DNA of 28,997 nt from Stramenopiles sp. TOSAG23-2 (GCA_900128395.1 LT649393.1:1-28997), one strand, 5' to 3'; numbered from the stretch's first letter, positions 1 through 10,700 are shown. Numbers and translations: made by a program. The notes: generated by a model from the sequence alone, not told the origin.

Positions 1-244
1 TACCACTACCTAGCCAGAAATCCCGTTGAATGTGACCTCAGGGAAGGTGCCTGAGTAATTATTCTAGAATTATACAATTATTATTATTATACCAGGCATA
101 GAAAGAAGCAAACAAACAAAAACTCACACACATAGATCTATGTAGACGACTTACCAAATATATATATCATCAATATACACGGAATTTCTCAACCCCATCC
201 TTATATATTATATATATATACACACACTGAAAGTCTTTTGCAAT
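1..244. other. 5' spacer before the Atm1-like gene
   Basis: No gene can be supported here. The first 55 bases are clearly richer in GC than the rest of the spacer and contain a 6-bp hairpin (37-42 pairing with 50-55, loop of 7). The remainder is AT-rich with ATAT runs close to the start codon at 245. This matches other upstream spacers in the window, which also hold a small GC-rich patch a few hundred bases before the ATG. A 16-codon open stretch at 2-52 (+) is too short to call, although the end of a neighbouring gene cut by the window edge cannot be excluded. Confidence 0.5.
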
Positions 245-2356
245 ATGATACAATCAACCACGAAATGGAAACATTTTTTAATGAAAAATAATAAAAAATA
301 TACTAATAAAATATCTACATCTTTGAAATTCAATAATATCTTTTTAAATAATAAATCAATATGCAGCCATAAGAATAACTCAAACCGTTTGTTTAAGATA
401 TGCAATAAAACAAGGTATTTCTCAGCTGCTTCTGCTGCTGTTGATGTAAAAAATAAAAAAGCATCATCAGCAAATAACACATTTCATGATGCATTGACAA
501 ATCAAAACGTAGAGCAAGAGCAAAGTGCTAGAAAACAATTATTAAAAAATACAATAAAACAAGTTTGGCCAGATGATCCGAAAGAATGGGATTTAAAGAC
601 AGGCATAAAGCCACGAGTATTGCTTTCATTAAGTTGCATGTTAGGTGGCAAATTAATCATGATTCAAGTGCCATTTATTTTTAAAGATATTGTAGACAAA
701 TTAGCAGTCAATGCCCCAGTGGTTGATCAAACAATATCCGACATAGCAACCACTGCAGTACCAATGAGTTTATTATTAGGTTACGGCATTGCAAGGAGTT
801 CTGCATTTGGATTTCAAGAAGCTCGCAATGCGATTTTTGCAAGTGTTTCCCAACCGGCTGTTCGGCGCGTTGCACGAGGGGTATTTCGCCATTTACATGC
901 TTTGGACATGTCATTCCATTTAAATAGACAAACTGGTGCGTTAACACGCGTATTAGACCGTGGTTCTAGGAGTATTTCCTTTGTCATGTCTGCATTAGTA
1001 TTTAATGTTGTACCAACGATGTTGGAACTTGGTATTGTATGTGGTATATTGACACATCAAATTGGCAGTGAATATGCATTATGTTGTATTGGAACTATTG
1101 GTGCATATATAGGATGGACGTTAGGGATCACGCAATGGCGCACTAAATTTCGAGTGGAGATGAATGCATTGGAAAACGAAGCAAGCAGTAAAGCAGTCGA
1201 TTCATTGATTAATTATGAAACAGTGAAATATTTTAACAATGAAGATTATGAAACAAATAGATACGACAGTTCATTGAAAGGATATCAATTTGCTGCAAGG
1301 AAAACACAAACATCCTTATCGTTATTGAATTTTGGCCAACATTGTATTTTTAGTGCAGGAATGACAGCTATGATGGTCATGGCGGCACACGGAGTTGCGG
1401 ATGGAAATATGACAGTTGGTGATTTAGTACTAGTAAATGGTTTATTGTTTCAATTATCATTGCCATTAAATTTTGTTGGAAGTGTATATAGGGAAGTACG
1501 ACAAGCGTTAATAGATATGGATCAAATGTTTACATTGACACAGCAACAACCAGATATTATCGATAAGGAACATGCAAAAAGTTTGGCTTTAAAAGGATGC
1601 GATATAGAATTTAATAATATTGATTTTGCATATTCCGATGCAAAAGAACGAATGATATTTAACGGCTTGACATTTAATGTACCAGCCGGTAAAACAGTTG
1701 CTGTTGTAGGTGGTAGTGGAAGTGGAAAATCAACAATATTGCGCTTGTTATATCGCTTTTTTGAATCTGATAATGGTACCATTAAAATTGATGGCCAGGA
1801 TATAACAGATGCATATGTACAAGATTTAAGAAGTTCCATTGGTGTGATTCCACAAGATTGTGTATTATTTAATGATACCATTTTTAACAATATTCATTAT
1901 GGTAATTTTGATGCAACTGATGAGGAAGTGTACCAAGCAGCAAAAGATGCAAGAATACATGATGCTATTGCGAATTTTCCAGAAAAATATAATACCAAAG
2001 TTGGTGAAAGGGGTTTAAAGTTGAGTGGTGGGGAGAAACAACGAATAGCAATAGCACGTGCGATATTGAAAGATGCACCAATATTAGTATGCGACGAAGC
2101 AACAAGTGCACTTGATGGTGAAACGGAACGTCAGATAATCGATACATTGCGTAGTATAAGTCATGATAGAACTACTATTGTGATTGCACATCGACTTTCA
2201 ACGGTACAACATGCTGATTTGATCATTGTATTAGGAGATGGTAAAGTTGCTGAAATGGGAGCACCAAATAAATTATTGCAAAATAAAGATGGATTGTATT
2301 ATGAAATGTGGAATAGACAACAACAACAAGATCAAGATGCATTATTATTTATATAA
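245..2356 (+). CDS. ATM1: Mitochondrial ABC half-transporter, Atm1/ABCB7 family
   Basis: A 703-residue half-transporter with one membrane domain followed by one nucleotide-binding domain, close to the usual Atm1/ABCB7 length. The first ~65 residues are rich in Lys, Arg, Asn and Ser with almost no acidic residues and end in RYFSAA, a typical mitochondrial presequence. The membrane domain carries [11 protein letters not shown] (323-333), close to a family hallmark. In the ATPase domain are Walker [10 protein letters not shown] (489-497, Lys495), signature LSGGEKQR (593-600), Walker B ILVCDEA (613-619, catalytic Glu618) and H-loop His649. Known role of the family: inner-membrane export of a glutathione-linked sulfur or Fe-S precursor for cytosolic iron-sulfur assembly. 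All catalytic motifs are intact. The first ATG is used because the presequence starts there. A vacuolar HMT1-type paralogue is less likely given the leader and the 703-residue length. Confidence 0.95.
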   Translation: MIQSTTKWKHFLMKNNKKYTNKISTSLKFNNIFLNNKSICSHKNNSNRLFKICNKTRYFSAASAAVDVKNKKASSANNTFHDALTNQNVEQEQSARKQLLKNTIKQVWPDDPKEWDLKTGIKPRVLLSLSCMLGGKLIMIQVPFIFKDIVDKLAVNAPVVDQTISDIATTAVPMSLLLGYGIARSSAFGFQEARNAIFASVSQPAVRRVARGVFRHLHALDMSFHLNRQTGALTRVLDRGSRSISFVMSALVFNVVPTMLELGIVCGILTHQIGSEYALCCIGTIGAYIGWTLGITQWRTKFRVEMNALENEASSKAVDSLINYETVKYFNNEDYETNRYDSSLKGYQFAARKTQTSLSLLNFGQHCIFSAGMTAMMVMAAHGVADGNMTVGDLVLVNGLLFQLSLPLNFVGSVYREVRQALIDMDQMFTLTQQQPDIIDKEHAKSLALKGCDIEFNNIDFAYSDAKERMIFNGLTFNVPAGKTVAVVGGSGSGKSTILRLLYRFFESDNGTIKIDGQDITDAYVQDLRSSIGVIPQDCVLFNDTIFNNIHYGNFDATDEEVYQAAKDARIHDAIANFPEKYNTKVGERGLKLSGGEKQRIAIARAILKDAPILVCDEATSALDGETERQIIDTLRSISHDRTTIVIAHRLSTVQHADLIIVLGDGKVAEMGAPNKLLQNKDGLYYEMWNRQQQQDQDALLFI

Positions 2357-2526
2357 ATAATTGAAATGATACTGCGCTGCTGCCACGAGACGGATGAGAT
2401 AAAATATTTTTTAAATAAATATATAATATCTTTATTGCGAGGGTATAAATAATAAATAATATTGATGATTAATTAAAAATAAAGGGGTAGCGAGAGAGTT
2501 GTGTGCTTATGTTATGATATGCATAC

Positions 2527-2548
2527 GTATGATACGCATGTATCATAC
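2527..2548. repeat. Inverted repeat, 9-bp stem with 4-nt loop
   Basis: GTATGATAC (2527-2535) is followed by loop GCAT and the exact complement GTATCATAC (2540-2548). It lies between two convergent genes, so it would be transcribed in both 3' regions. A role in 3' end formation or as a paired protein-binding site is inference. Confidence 0.75.
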
Positions 2549-2566
2549 TATGATATTCGTATCATA
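2549..2566. repeat. Inverted repeat, 7-bp stem with TTCG loop
   Basis: TATGATA (2549-2555), loop TTCG, then TATCATA (2560-2566). It directly abuts the preceding hairpin and uses the same half-sequence. UUCG is a known stabilising RNA tetraloop, though it is most stable when closed by a C-G pair, which is absent here. Confidence 0.7.
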
Positions 2567-2595
2567 CGTGAGCAGTAATACTTGTTGTTCGTACA

Positions 2596-2611
2596 CGTAT
2601 GATATCATACG
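2596..2611. repeat. Perfect 16-bp palindrome CGTATGATATCATACG
   Basis: The sequence equals its own reverse complement over 16 bases. It repeats the GTATGATA / TATCATAC half-sites of the two hairpins 30 bases upstream, so the same 8-mer occurs at least six times within 100 bases counting both strands. Confidence 0.75.
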
Positions 2612-2812
2612 AACTTCGTATTTAAAAAAAAAATGTGCGAGAGAAACTCTATTAGTTGGTACATACACGCATGTAATGTGTGTTGGTTTTTGTGTAATAA
2701 AGGGGTAAATATTTTTTTTAAAACGGTGTAAAAAATTAAGTTCAAATATAATCCACCTCTTTTTATTTATTATATCGTAAAATATTAAAGTTTTCACTCT
2801 CTCCCCTTCTCT

Positions 2813-4045
2813 TTAATTCTTCGCTTTATGAACAATTGAATGAAACAATTCCCTAATAACATTAACAACTGCTTTTGTTGATGTTTCATCTGCTATCCTA
2901 TGAGTAGTACGTGCATGATATGCTTCCTCAAACTTTTTACATTGGATTTCAGATGCTTCCACAGCTAATTTAGCATTATCAGCTAATAATTTATAAGTCC
3001 AATCACCATCACCATCACTTAATGCATTTAATGCATCAACAGCACGTTGATGTGTCTTTTTCATATCTTCATATGATTCCTCTGCTTTTTCAAGTTGTGC
3101 ATCTAACATTTGAAATTCCACTTCTAAGCGTGACATTTCTTTTTCATATAAGCCTTTACTTGAGAATTTTTGCTTTTTATGAGTCTCTCTTGCTATTTTC
3201 ATTTTTTGTTTTAACTCTTTTAACAATGCATCCATCCCTTCTGGCATCCCATCACCACCTTTACTTTTCATAATTTTAGGTTGCTTGGTCATTTCTGCTG
3301 CTGGATCACTTTCTGCTTTTGGGTTTAAACTTTTCGATACACGTCTTAATAAACGATGTATTTCTGTTGTACCTTTTGATGCTTGTACTTCCAATAAAGA
3401 CGTTAATTCTTTTTTAGTAGCCGCATTAGCATCTTTCTCATCGCCAGTGGTTGCTTTCATAGCTGCCTTCATTTTAGCAGTACCTTCCAATAAATATTTT
3501 TCCACTGCTTCGACTAAATCAACGTTATCCTTCATGACTGCATGGTGAACAGTAAATTGATGTTCCTCTGCTTTGCGTTGGTTCTTTAAAACACTAATGG
3601 TGCGGTTTAAATTAGATATACTATTGCGTAGCGCGTCACATTTTTTACGTGCTAATTCTACTTGATTGCCACTTTTGCCTGCTGCTGCTAAATCTTCTTT
3701 CACTTTCTGTGTAGCAGTTTTCATATTTGACAAGTCTTCTTCCATTGCTTTTGTCTCGCTTTTCAGTTCCGTTTTGCACCTTTCCATTAATTTCTTGTAT
3801 ATTTCTTCATCTTTCTTTTGGTCGTTTCTCATATCCAAAACAACTTTACCAAGTGTATCTATCATGACTTGTGCAGGTGATTTTTTCCCTTTGAAATCCA
3901 TTGGAAATTCATCTTCATTTGGATCTGCAGCTCCAGACGCACCAGACGCACCAGATGGTTCTTCTCTTATTTGTATTGCACGTGTGCAACTAATTCCTAA
4001 TACCACTATTAACACTATCAAAATGTATTTTTTTAAGAAAGACAT
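2813..4045 (-). CDS. Secreted or lumenal coiled-coil protein, function unknown
   Basis: A 410-residue protein starting with a clear signal peptide (basic MSFLKK, hydrophobic core 8-19, small residues near 20-23), then a short GAS-repeat linker (32-39). The rest is almost wholly charged helix: two long predicted coiled-coil blocks (about 55-240 and 268-385) split by a Pro/Gly/Lys-rich linker. Apart from Cys20 in the signal region there are only three cysteines (90, 136, 369), each inside helix. The pattern (short hydrophobic segment, 'EEIYKKLMERC', then heptads) resembles a large family of secreted coiled-coil proteins that I recall from dinoflagellates and related algae; no function is established. 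No membrane anchor follows the signal peptide and there is no KDEL-type tail. It faces the Atm1-like gene tail to tail and shares its upstream spacer with the ankyrin gene. Confidence 0.85.
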   Translation of the reverse strand: MSFLKKYILIVLIVVLGISCTRAIQIREEPSGASGASGAADPNEDEFPMDFKGKKSPAQVMIDTLGKVVLDMRNDQKKDEEIYKKLMERCKTELKSETKAMEEDLSNMKTATQKVKEDLAAAGKSGNQVELARKKCDALRNSISNLNRTISVLKNQRKAEEHQFTVHHAVMKDNVDLVEAVEKYLLEGTAKMKAAMKATTGDEKDANAATKKELTSLLEVQASKGTTEIHRLLRRVSKSLNPKAESDPAAEMTKQPKIMKSKGGDGMPEGMDALLKELKQKMKIARETHKKQKFSSKGLYEKEMSRLEVEFQMLDAQLEKAEESYEDMKKTHQRAVDALNALSDGDGDWTYKLLADNAKLAVEASEIQCKKFEEAYHARTTHRIADETSTKAVVNVIRELFHSIVHKAKN

Positions 4046-4978
4046 TTTTTTTTTTTTTAAATTTTGTTTTGTTTTATAAATATATACTATGTCTTCCTCA
4101 GAAAACTATACGTATATCTACCTGAAACTAATAAATACAATATATAAATATATCTATATATCTATCTATATCTAGCTATAAATGTATACAATTTCACTGA
4201 TACAGAGGAAATATATATTGAATGTCCATCGTGTATTGACCATCTCTCTTCTAATATTGATAAATAGCCCCCCTTTTTTATATTTGTGTGTGTGTGTGTG
4301 AAGAGGACTTTCGATTTATAATGCATGCTGTGTAGTTCTAGCGTTCGCAGGTGTTGGAGCCAAACTATTAATACCACCAGGCACATCCCAGCTCCCAACT
4401 GGGCCAACAGCGCAGCAGCACCGCGCCCAATAAGCAATGGTATGTCTATAGTAATAAAATATGATAGGGAAGAAACGGTAGTCTTATATGATTTTAGTAG
4501 GAGGAGAGAGACTCACAGAACTCAGAAACTTATCTCTGCTATTTTTTTATTTTTTACCTATCTATCTTAATTGTTATACTTATTAGACTCTAAACGTTCA
4601 AAATAGCTAAAGAAAGCCTAGATAGCCTTGATGAATCAAGTGGATTATTACGTATTAGTATGATATAATTAGCACAAATTTGTGAGAGGATCAGAGCACA
4701 CAAAATAAAAACGTTAGCTGGTTAGCCTGATTTGGAAAGCAGGGCAGCAAAATTGTTGAGAGATAAACATATAACATGTAAATATAATTAGATAAAAGTA
4801 TTAGTATTATTTATAATACTACTACAACAAAACAATATCAAAATATATCTATCCAAACAGAAAATATATAGTAGAAAACAAAGTTCATATAAACAGAATA
4901 TATGAATATAAAAAATTTAGAAAGAATCAATATTGGAAAACAAAGTTTAAAATAAACAGAATATACGAGCAGAACAAT
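4046..4978. other. Divergent 5' spacer with one GC-rich patch
   Basis: This spacer separates the start codons of the coiled-coil gene (-) and the ankyrin gene (+), so both promoters should lie here. It holds a T-run just upstream of the minus-strand start, ATCT-type microsatellite (about 4145-4175), a TG run (about 4285-4300) and one GC-rich patch at about 4370-4435 that stands out sharply from the AT-rich surroundings. A small hairpin CTTGATGAATCAAG lies near 4628. I see no gene. Confidence 0.6.
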
Positions 4979-6997
4979 ATGAATATATGGACGGGACCAA
5001 GTTGTCTTGCACAGGATATATCTAAATTCGATGAGGAACGTGCATTTAAACCAGAAGCGTTGAAGAAAAGAAATTTTAATGAAAAACGTAATTTAGGACG
5101 TAGTATGCGAAGAAATAATCATCGTCCATTGCCTACTTTAGCATCATTAAATCCGAATTCACTTTTTGGTGGCGTAACGCCACAAAAAAGACGTAACAAG
5201 AAGAAGAAACGTGGGCGAATGATAGGAGGAGGAGGAGGAAATTCTCCATATGAAACCAACAATAATAAAAATGATAGTTTTAAACCAATGCCAACAATAA
5301 ATACTGCCCGTAGTGATAAAGCATCTCCAGAAACTGCTAGAGCATTACCATTTATAGGTAAACAAAATAAAAACCAAACAGTCATATTGAAATACGATAA
5401 GGAAAACACGACACCAACAAAAGGTGGGGAAAGAGATGGAAATCAGCAAAAAAAATGGTACGAGAAAAAAAATGATGGCAAAAAAAAACAAACAGAAAAA
5501 CAGCAAAATGTTATGGCTGCACCAGGTAAAAAAAAGAAAGTTTTAACAACTGAACCTGCTACACCAACACGTCTAGATTTAGGAAATGAAACAATTGGTA
5601 CAAATAATGATAATGATGTTGAAAATCGTAGTAATAGTATTAATAACTTTTTAAATGGTAATGCACATGAGAATAATGCTAAAATTTTAACGACACCATT
5701 TCAACAATCAAATAGGGAAAGTAAAATGGCCGATGATGATGATGATGATGATGAAGAAGAAGGAAAGTTCGAAGAAAAAGTGGAAAAAAATGGTGATTAT
5801 CAAGCTAACAACGAAGACTATAATAATAATAATAATAATAATGAACAAGAAGCAGAAGAACCGGAGGAACAAGAAGACGTTTGGGAAGGGTATGATCATT
5901 CACATCTAGAAGGAAGAGAATATGTAGAAGGTGACGGGCAAATACAATATGATGAATATGGTGGTTATTACGATGAACATGGCCAATATTATGATTCCCA
6001 TGGAGGATATTATGATGAAAATGGTGAATATGTATATCCAGAAAATTATCAACATGATGATAATGAACATTATGAAAATCATGATATGGAAGGTAAAGAA
6101 GAAGAGGTTTACGATGATAATAATAATACTAATAGTGAAGGTAAAACAAGTGACGATTATGACGAAAATTATCAGCATAATGATAACCACAACAACAATA
6201 CGACATATAAAGAAATGGATCAACATGAAGGAAGATATACACCATATAAACATGGTAGAAAACCAAATGTATCACCATTACGAAGTCCATATCCACGCAA
6301 TGATAATACAGAAAGTAAATCAAATGATGATGCTGATGATGATTATTACAACAACCGTGGATGCGAAGGGAAAGAGCAAGAAAAAGAACAAGAGGAAGAA
6401 GGCGCAACTGCGAGAAGAGTACGTACAATGTTTCAATCTGATCGAAGTCCAGCACAAACTTTAACTGGTAGAAATCGTGTAGAAAAGAAATTTCGTCCAA
6501 AAACACCATCTAATATGGAAAAACAACAATCAAAGCAAGCAATGCAAAAATCCATGCGTCCAGGTGCTGGAAGAAGATTTGTACGGCGTGGAAAAGGAAA
6601 TAGTAATAAAAATAATAATAAATCAGTAGGAGATAACTATGAAGTTAATAATGCATGGGCAGTCGTATTTAGTCGTGCACGTCATGGTCGAATTGAAGAA
6701 GTTCGTACTGCGTTGGAAAATGGAATGCCTGTAAATGCAAGGGATCCACATGGCAATACACTTGTAATGGTTGCATGTCAAAATGGTCAAAAACGTATTG
6801 TAAAATTAGCGTTGCGATATAATGCTGAATTAAACTTAAGAAATAGAAGTGGTAATACGGCATTGCACTTTTGTTTTATGTATGCATATTATAATTTAGG
6901 GGAATATTTAATAAGTAAAGGTGCAGATGATCAAATATTAAATTTATCACATCAAAATTGTTATGAAGCTGGCGAATCTGGTCCATCTGGGTTGTAA
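4979..6997 (+). CDS. Disordered Asn/Tyr-rich protein with C-terminal ankyrin repeats
   Basis: A 672-residue protein. About 555 residues are low-complexity and probably disordered: basic clusters such as KRRNKKKKRGR that could serve as nuclear signals, an Asp/Glu run near 250-262, Asn runs, and a Tyr-rich heptad stretch (about 324-352) of the form Y-Y-D-E-x-G-x. The C-terminal ~95 residues (from Trp560) form about three ankyrin repeats, with recognisable 'ARDPHGNTLVMVACQNG' and 'NLRNRSGNTALHFCF' units, followed by NCYEAG. Ankyrin repeats bind protein partners; nothing indicates an enzyme. The ATG at 4979 follows an A-rich leader. The gene has good coding character at both ends, so it is unlikely to be an artefact despite the repeats. 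Partner and cell location are unknown. Confidence 0.85.
   Translation: MNIWTGPSCLAQDISKFDEERAFKPEALKKRNFNEKRNLGRSMRRNNHRPLPTLASLNPNSLFGGVTPQKRRNKKKKRGRMIGGGGGNSPYETNNNKNDSFKPMPTINTARSDKASPETARALPFIGKQNKNQTVILKYDKENTTPTKGGERDGNQQKKWYEKKNDGKKKQTEKQQNVMAAPGKKKKVLTTEPATPTRLDLGNETIGTNNDNDVENRSNSINNFLNGNAHENNAKILTTPFQQSNRESKMADDDDDDDEEEGKFEEKVEKNGDYQANNEDYNNNNNNNEQEAEEPEEQEDVWEGYDHSHLEGREYVEGDGQIQYDEYGGYYDEHGQYYDSHGGYYDENGEYVYPENYQHDDNEHYENHDMEGKEEEVYDDNNNTNSEGKTSDDYDENYQHNDNHNNNTTYKEMDQHEGRYTPYKHGRKPNVSPLRSPYPRNDNTESKSNDDADDDYYNNRGCEGKEQEKEQEEEGATARRVRTMFQSDRSPAQTLTGRNRVEKKFRPKTPSNMEKQQSKQAMQKSMRPGAGRRFVRRGKGNSNKNNNKSVGDNYEVNNAWAVVFSRARHGRIEEVRTALENGMPVNARDPHGNTLVMVACQNGQKRIVKLALRYNAELNLRNRSGNTALHFCFMYAYYNLGEYLISKGADDQILNLSHQNCYEAGESGPSGL
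5949..6035 (+). repeat. 21-bp coding minisatellite (Tyr-rich heptapeptide)
   Basis: About four diverged copies of a 21-bp unit encode DEYGGYY, DEHGQYY, DSHGGYY and DENGEYV inside the ankyrin-repeat protein. Synonymous drift between copies while Tyr and Gly are kept suggests selection on the peptide. Similar aromatic repeats in other proteins favour self-association; that is only analogy here. Confidence 0.7.
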
Positions 6998-7264
6998 ACA
7001 ATTGGTTGAGAGTTTGTGTGTATATTTCTTTTTTTACTCGTATATAATATGTTAAATAAAATTTGTATTATTCGTACGTAAAATTGTCAAAAATATAAAA
7101 AATAAAAAATAATTAATATGTGTGCGTGTGTAAAAAAGAGAGATATATACGGCACCGTAAATTTTTAAATAGTGCAATACGCGAGTAAAAAAATTTAATG
7201 AAGTTCCTTTTTTGTGCCTTTTAGAAAAAAAATATCGAGAAGAGAGGAACTAGAACACACACAC

Positions 7265-7312
7265 AGGTAGAGCTCTAGCGCTACGTAGCTCTAGCTAGCT
7301 CTACTACGTAAT
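7265..7312. repeat. Nested palindrome block rich in TAGCT
   Basis: GTAGAGCT (7267-7274) faces its complement AGCTCTAC (7297-7304). Between and around them lie the palindromes GAGCTC (7270-7275), TAGCGCTA (7276-7283), TACGTA (7282-7287 and 7305-7310) and AGCTAGCT (7293-7300). The whole block could fold as a hairpin or bind dimeric factors. It sits about 400 bases upstream of the pseudoprotease gene. Confidence 0.65.
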
Positions 7313-7355
7313 GCTGTGTTGGGCGTAAAACGTAAACATATAGGAAAATACCAAA

Positions 7356-7367
7356 TTTAAGTATAAA
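7356..7367 (+). promoter_or_regulatory. TATA-like element TTTAAGTATAAA
   Basis: This 12-mer is identical to one at 16517-16528. Both lie in 5' spacers 350-430 bases before a plus-strand gene and both contain a TATAAA core. A core promoter with a long leader is possible. In such AT-rich DNA a chance match is also credible, so confidence is low. Confidence 0.3.
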
Positions 7368-7707
7368 AACTAGCAAAACTGAAAAAACGAAGATGTGATT
7401 GGTCATTTTTTAGCTCTTACAAATATTTAATATAGGCTTGTATAGAATTGTCATCGAGACGGCAAACAACTAGATAGATATATACAAATTGACAACAATC
7501 ACAACAATTTATATATTAAACTTATACTGATTGTTATTATTATTCTAAATAATCGATTCGTTATCGTTATTTTTAAAACATACATTAAGATTATATCTAC
7601 ATTACAGGTCTATTAATCTATTGTTTTAGTTGTAGAAGGAATATTAATATTTTGATTTGGTTTAAAATATTATATATATTTATTTATAACGGAATTTTAA
7701 TAAAAAC

Positions 7708-10700
7708 ATGAAGAATATTTCAAACAAAATTGTAGTTTCCATATTAACCATCATCATTTATTGTATCACTGATTTTTCCCTATTAAGTGATAATCACAAT
7801 GATGGAAAGCCATTATTATTTGCAAATGCTATTATTGGTGGTAAACCAGCATCTGGTCTTTCCTCTGAAATTGTAGTAAATATTAATGGCAATTGTGCTG
7901 GTGTATTTTTAGATCAAAACCATGTATTAACGGTTGCGTCTTGTCTTGTGAATAAAACGTTATCTGGCGAACCGACGTTGAAACCAGAACAGGTTACTGT
8001 GTATCATCATTGTTTACATGCACCATGGGAAGCAAAAGCATGTGGAAACTCGGTCAAAGCAAAGAAAATTATGTTACATCCATGTTATGAAGGAAGACAT
8101 ATTGGAACACATGATATTGCAGTTATATGGTTAAACGAGACGATATCTGCGTTTAATAATAATTTAACTTTGCATCTAGATGGCTGGAATACTAACACAA
8201 TCTTTCCAATTTTAGATGATTCATACAACCCTAATATAGTCCAAGATACATACGTTAAATTTCAAGGATGGGGTGACATATCGTATGATATTAATAATGG
8301 AAATCCAATCAAAGCAAGTGGTTTATATGAAACTGAAATTGAATTTGTAAATACATCTTTTTGTAAAAATGATTATGTAGATCAACACGATACGAGCAGA
8401 TATCATACATTGTTAGATTTTGATATACCACGGAAATTTTGTGTTGGTACTGGTGAAAGTAATGCGCCATTTGGTTGCGCAGAACAAGGTACTGGTAGTG
8501 GAGATGAAGGTGGCCCATTATTTAAATTACCTTTCCCGCCAACAACTGTTAATGCTGATGCGTCCTTATCGTCCTCATCACGTCCAACCTTGTTAGGATT
8601 ATTTTCTTCCATGACGCCTGTTATTTTAAATGGAAATGCACTTGGAGATCGTTGCAACGCCGTCGGGAGACGTAGTGTTTTTACTCGTATTGCATATTAT
8701 CGTGGTTGGGTTGTTGAAACGATGATTACAAAAGATGCTGGTTTTTGCAATCCATCACAGCGTTATAAATCTCCATTAGATTGCCCAGCTGGAGAATGGG
8801 GTAGTATCAAAGGCTGCAAGCAATGTCCGAAAGGTAGATATGGTTCGATTTCTAATTTACATAGCGCAGATTGTAGCGGTGTTTGCTTGCCTGGATACTT
8901 TTGTGAACGTGGATCCATCACACCAACTGAAACGAAATGCGATGAACCGAAACATTTTTGCCCACTTGGTACGCCAAAAGTAGCAACCACAGCAGATGGA
9001 TATTATGCAGTAGATGCAAATAAAGTTTCAGATCCACAAATTGCACCGAGTGAAATTGATGTAAGATGGCCAAATGATAGATTGGATTTATTAACGAAAA
9101 AAGACATTTTATATATAAACCAACGAAAATGTGAGCCAGGTCATTATTGTATTGATGGAGTCAAAACACCATGTCCAGTTGGGACATATGGCCATGAACA
9201 TGGCTTATCATTACGTAGTTGTGACGGCCCATGTTTTGCAGGATTTTATTGCCCATTAGGCACCGTAGACCCTTTAAAATGCTTGCCTGGAAATTGGTGC
9301 GATGGTAATGCATCCATTCCATGTCCAACTGGTAGGTATGGTTCAGTTGAAAATTTAGGCAACCCAAAATGCAGCGGCGCATGTATTCCTGGATATTATT
9401 GCCCAAAAGGTTCCATAAGCAATACAGAAAAACCATGTCCAGCAGGTACATATGGTTCAAAACATGGATTAGGCTCATCCGCCTGTAGTGGTGAATGTTT
9501 AGAAGGATATTACTGCCCAGTCACATCGACGAAACGAAACCAAAATGAATGTGGCAATCCTAAATTTTTTTGTCCAGCAGGATCGCCTGCACCAATACCA
9601 GTGTGGAAAGGTTACTTCTCGCAAGGTGGCAATGTGGATGGTACAACTAGGGTAAATCAAACGAAATGTCCAAAAGGTTCGTTTTGTAAATTTGGTTTAA
9701 GATTCGATTGCCCTGCAGGGCAATATGGAAATGAGCTTGGATTGATAATAAATTCATGCAGCGGAAAAGCTGCTCCTGGGTATTATACTCCACCTGGATC
9801 TACTAGCGCAACGCAAAAGCAATGCCCTGCTGGTAGGTATGGTACTGGTGGAAATATTGATGAAAAATGCACTGGACCATGTGCGAAAGGCCATTACTGT
9901 CCAAAAAATTCCACCAATGCAACGCAAAGTAAATGCCCAGCTGGTCGATATGGTGATATTGAAGGGCTGCAAAGCGATGAATGTAGCGTCAATTGCTATT
10001 TAGATACGAAAGATGATGACAATGCAATGTACACTACAAATGCATTATGTACGGAAAGTAAATGCACAGAAGGATATTATTGCCCTCCAGGATCGATAAG
10101 TTCACGTGAACATAAATGTGGTAATATAAGTGTATATTGCCCAATTGGCAGTGGCTTGCCTACGATTGCAAAACCAGGATATTATACAGTAAACGGTGAA
10201 GTAGTTATTGGACAAATATCAACTGTAGTATCTGATGAAGCAACACGTTCACACGTTTTAATTTGCCCCAAAGGTCATTATTGTTTTGCTGGTGTGAAAA
10301 AACCATGCCCACGAGGTAAATATGGTGCGACAAAAGGTTTATCAACTTCCAATTGCACTGGTGATGTAGATCCAGGATATTGGAGTGGTGAAGGTGCAAT
10401 AATTGTACGAAGCAGAAAATGTTTCCCTGGGCGATATAGTTCAATCCCTGGAAGCACTTCAGGTGAATGCCAAGGTTCATGCCTACCTGGATATTATTGC
10501 CCACCTGCATCGATATCAAACAGCCAAAAACATTGTGGCCATGCTAAATATTTTTGTCCAGAAGGTAGTGGTAGTCCATCCATCGCATCAAGGGGTTATT
10601 ATACCGTAGATATGCATTTAGAAAACAAAACAACATCGCAAACAACCAGAACGACCCAATTGCATTGTCCGATTGGCTCATATTGCGTGAATGGTGTTAG

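Larger units (their letters stand above)
2357..2812. other. Convergent 3' spacer with hairpin cluster
   Basis: This 456-bp spacer separates the 3' ends of the Atm1-like gene (+) and the coiled-coil gene (-). It has no credible gene. Its middle part (about 2510-2612) is built from repeats of GTATGATA and its complement TATCATAC arranged as two adjacent hairpins and one perfect palindrome, listed separately. The outer parts are A- and T-rich with possible AATAAA-like polyadenylation sites. Confidence 0.7.
6998..7707. other. Tandem spacer before the pseudoprotease gene
   Basis: No gene is supported in these 710 bases. They contain the ankyrin gene's 3' region, a long imperfect inverted repeat (GTTCC at about 7204 facing GGAAC at about 7245), a palindrome-dense GC-richer block (7265-7312, listed separately), and a TATA-like element at 7356-7367. 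The 3' third before the start codon at 7708 is almost pure A/T. Confidence 0.6.

Noticed and set aside
1-154. Possible minus-strand intron (GTAAGT at 154, CTCAG at 55) or the end of a plus-strand gene (2-52)
   Set aside because: Joining the exons gives only an 18-residue peptide, and the plus-strand fragment has 16 codons. The window edge prevents a decision.
4162-4437. 91-codon minus-strand frame in the 4-kb spacer
   Set aside because: It spans microsatellite and the GC-rich patch; composition changes abruptly and no domain is seen.
4626-4735. C/D box snoRNA-like TTGATGA and CTGA
   Set aside because: The boxes are short, 100 bases apart and lack a closing stem; expected by chance in this composition.
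5931-6464. 177-codon open frame overlapping the ankyrin gene
   Set aside because: It is a +1 shadow of the AT-rich repeats in the real gene, dominated by Met and Ile with no domain.
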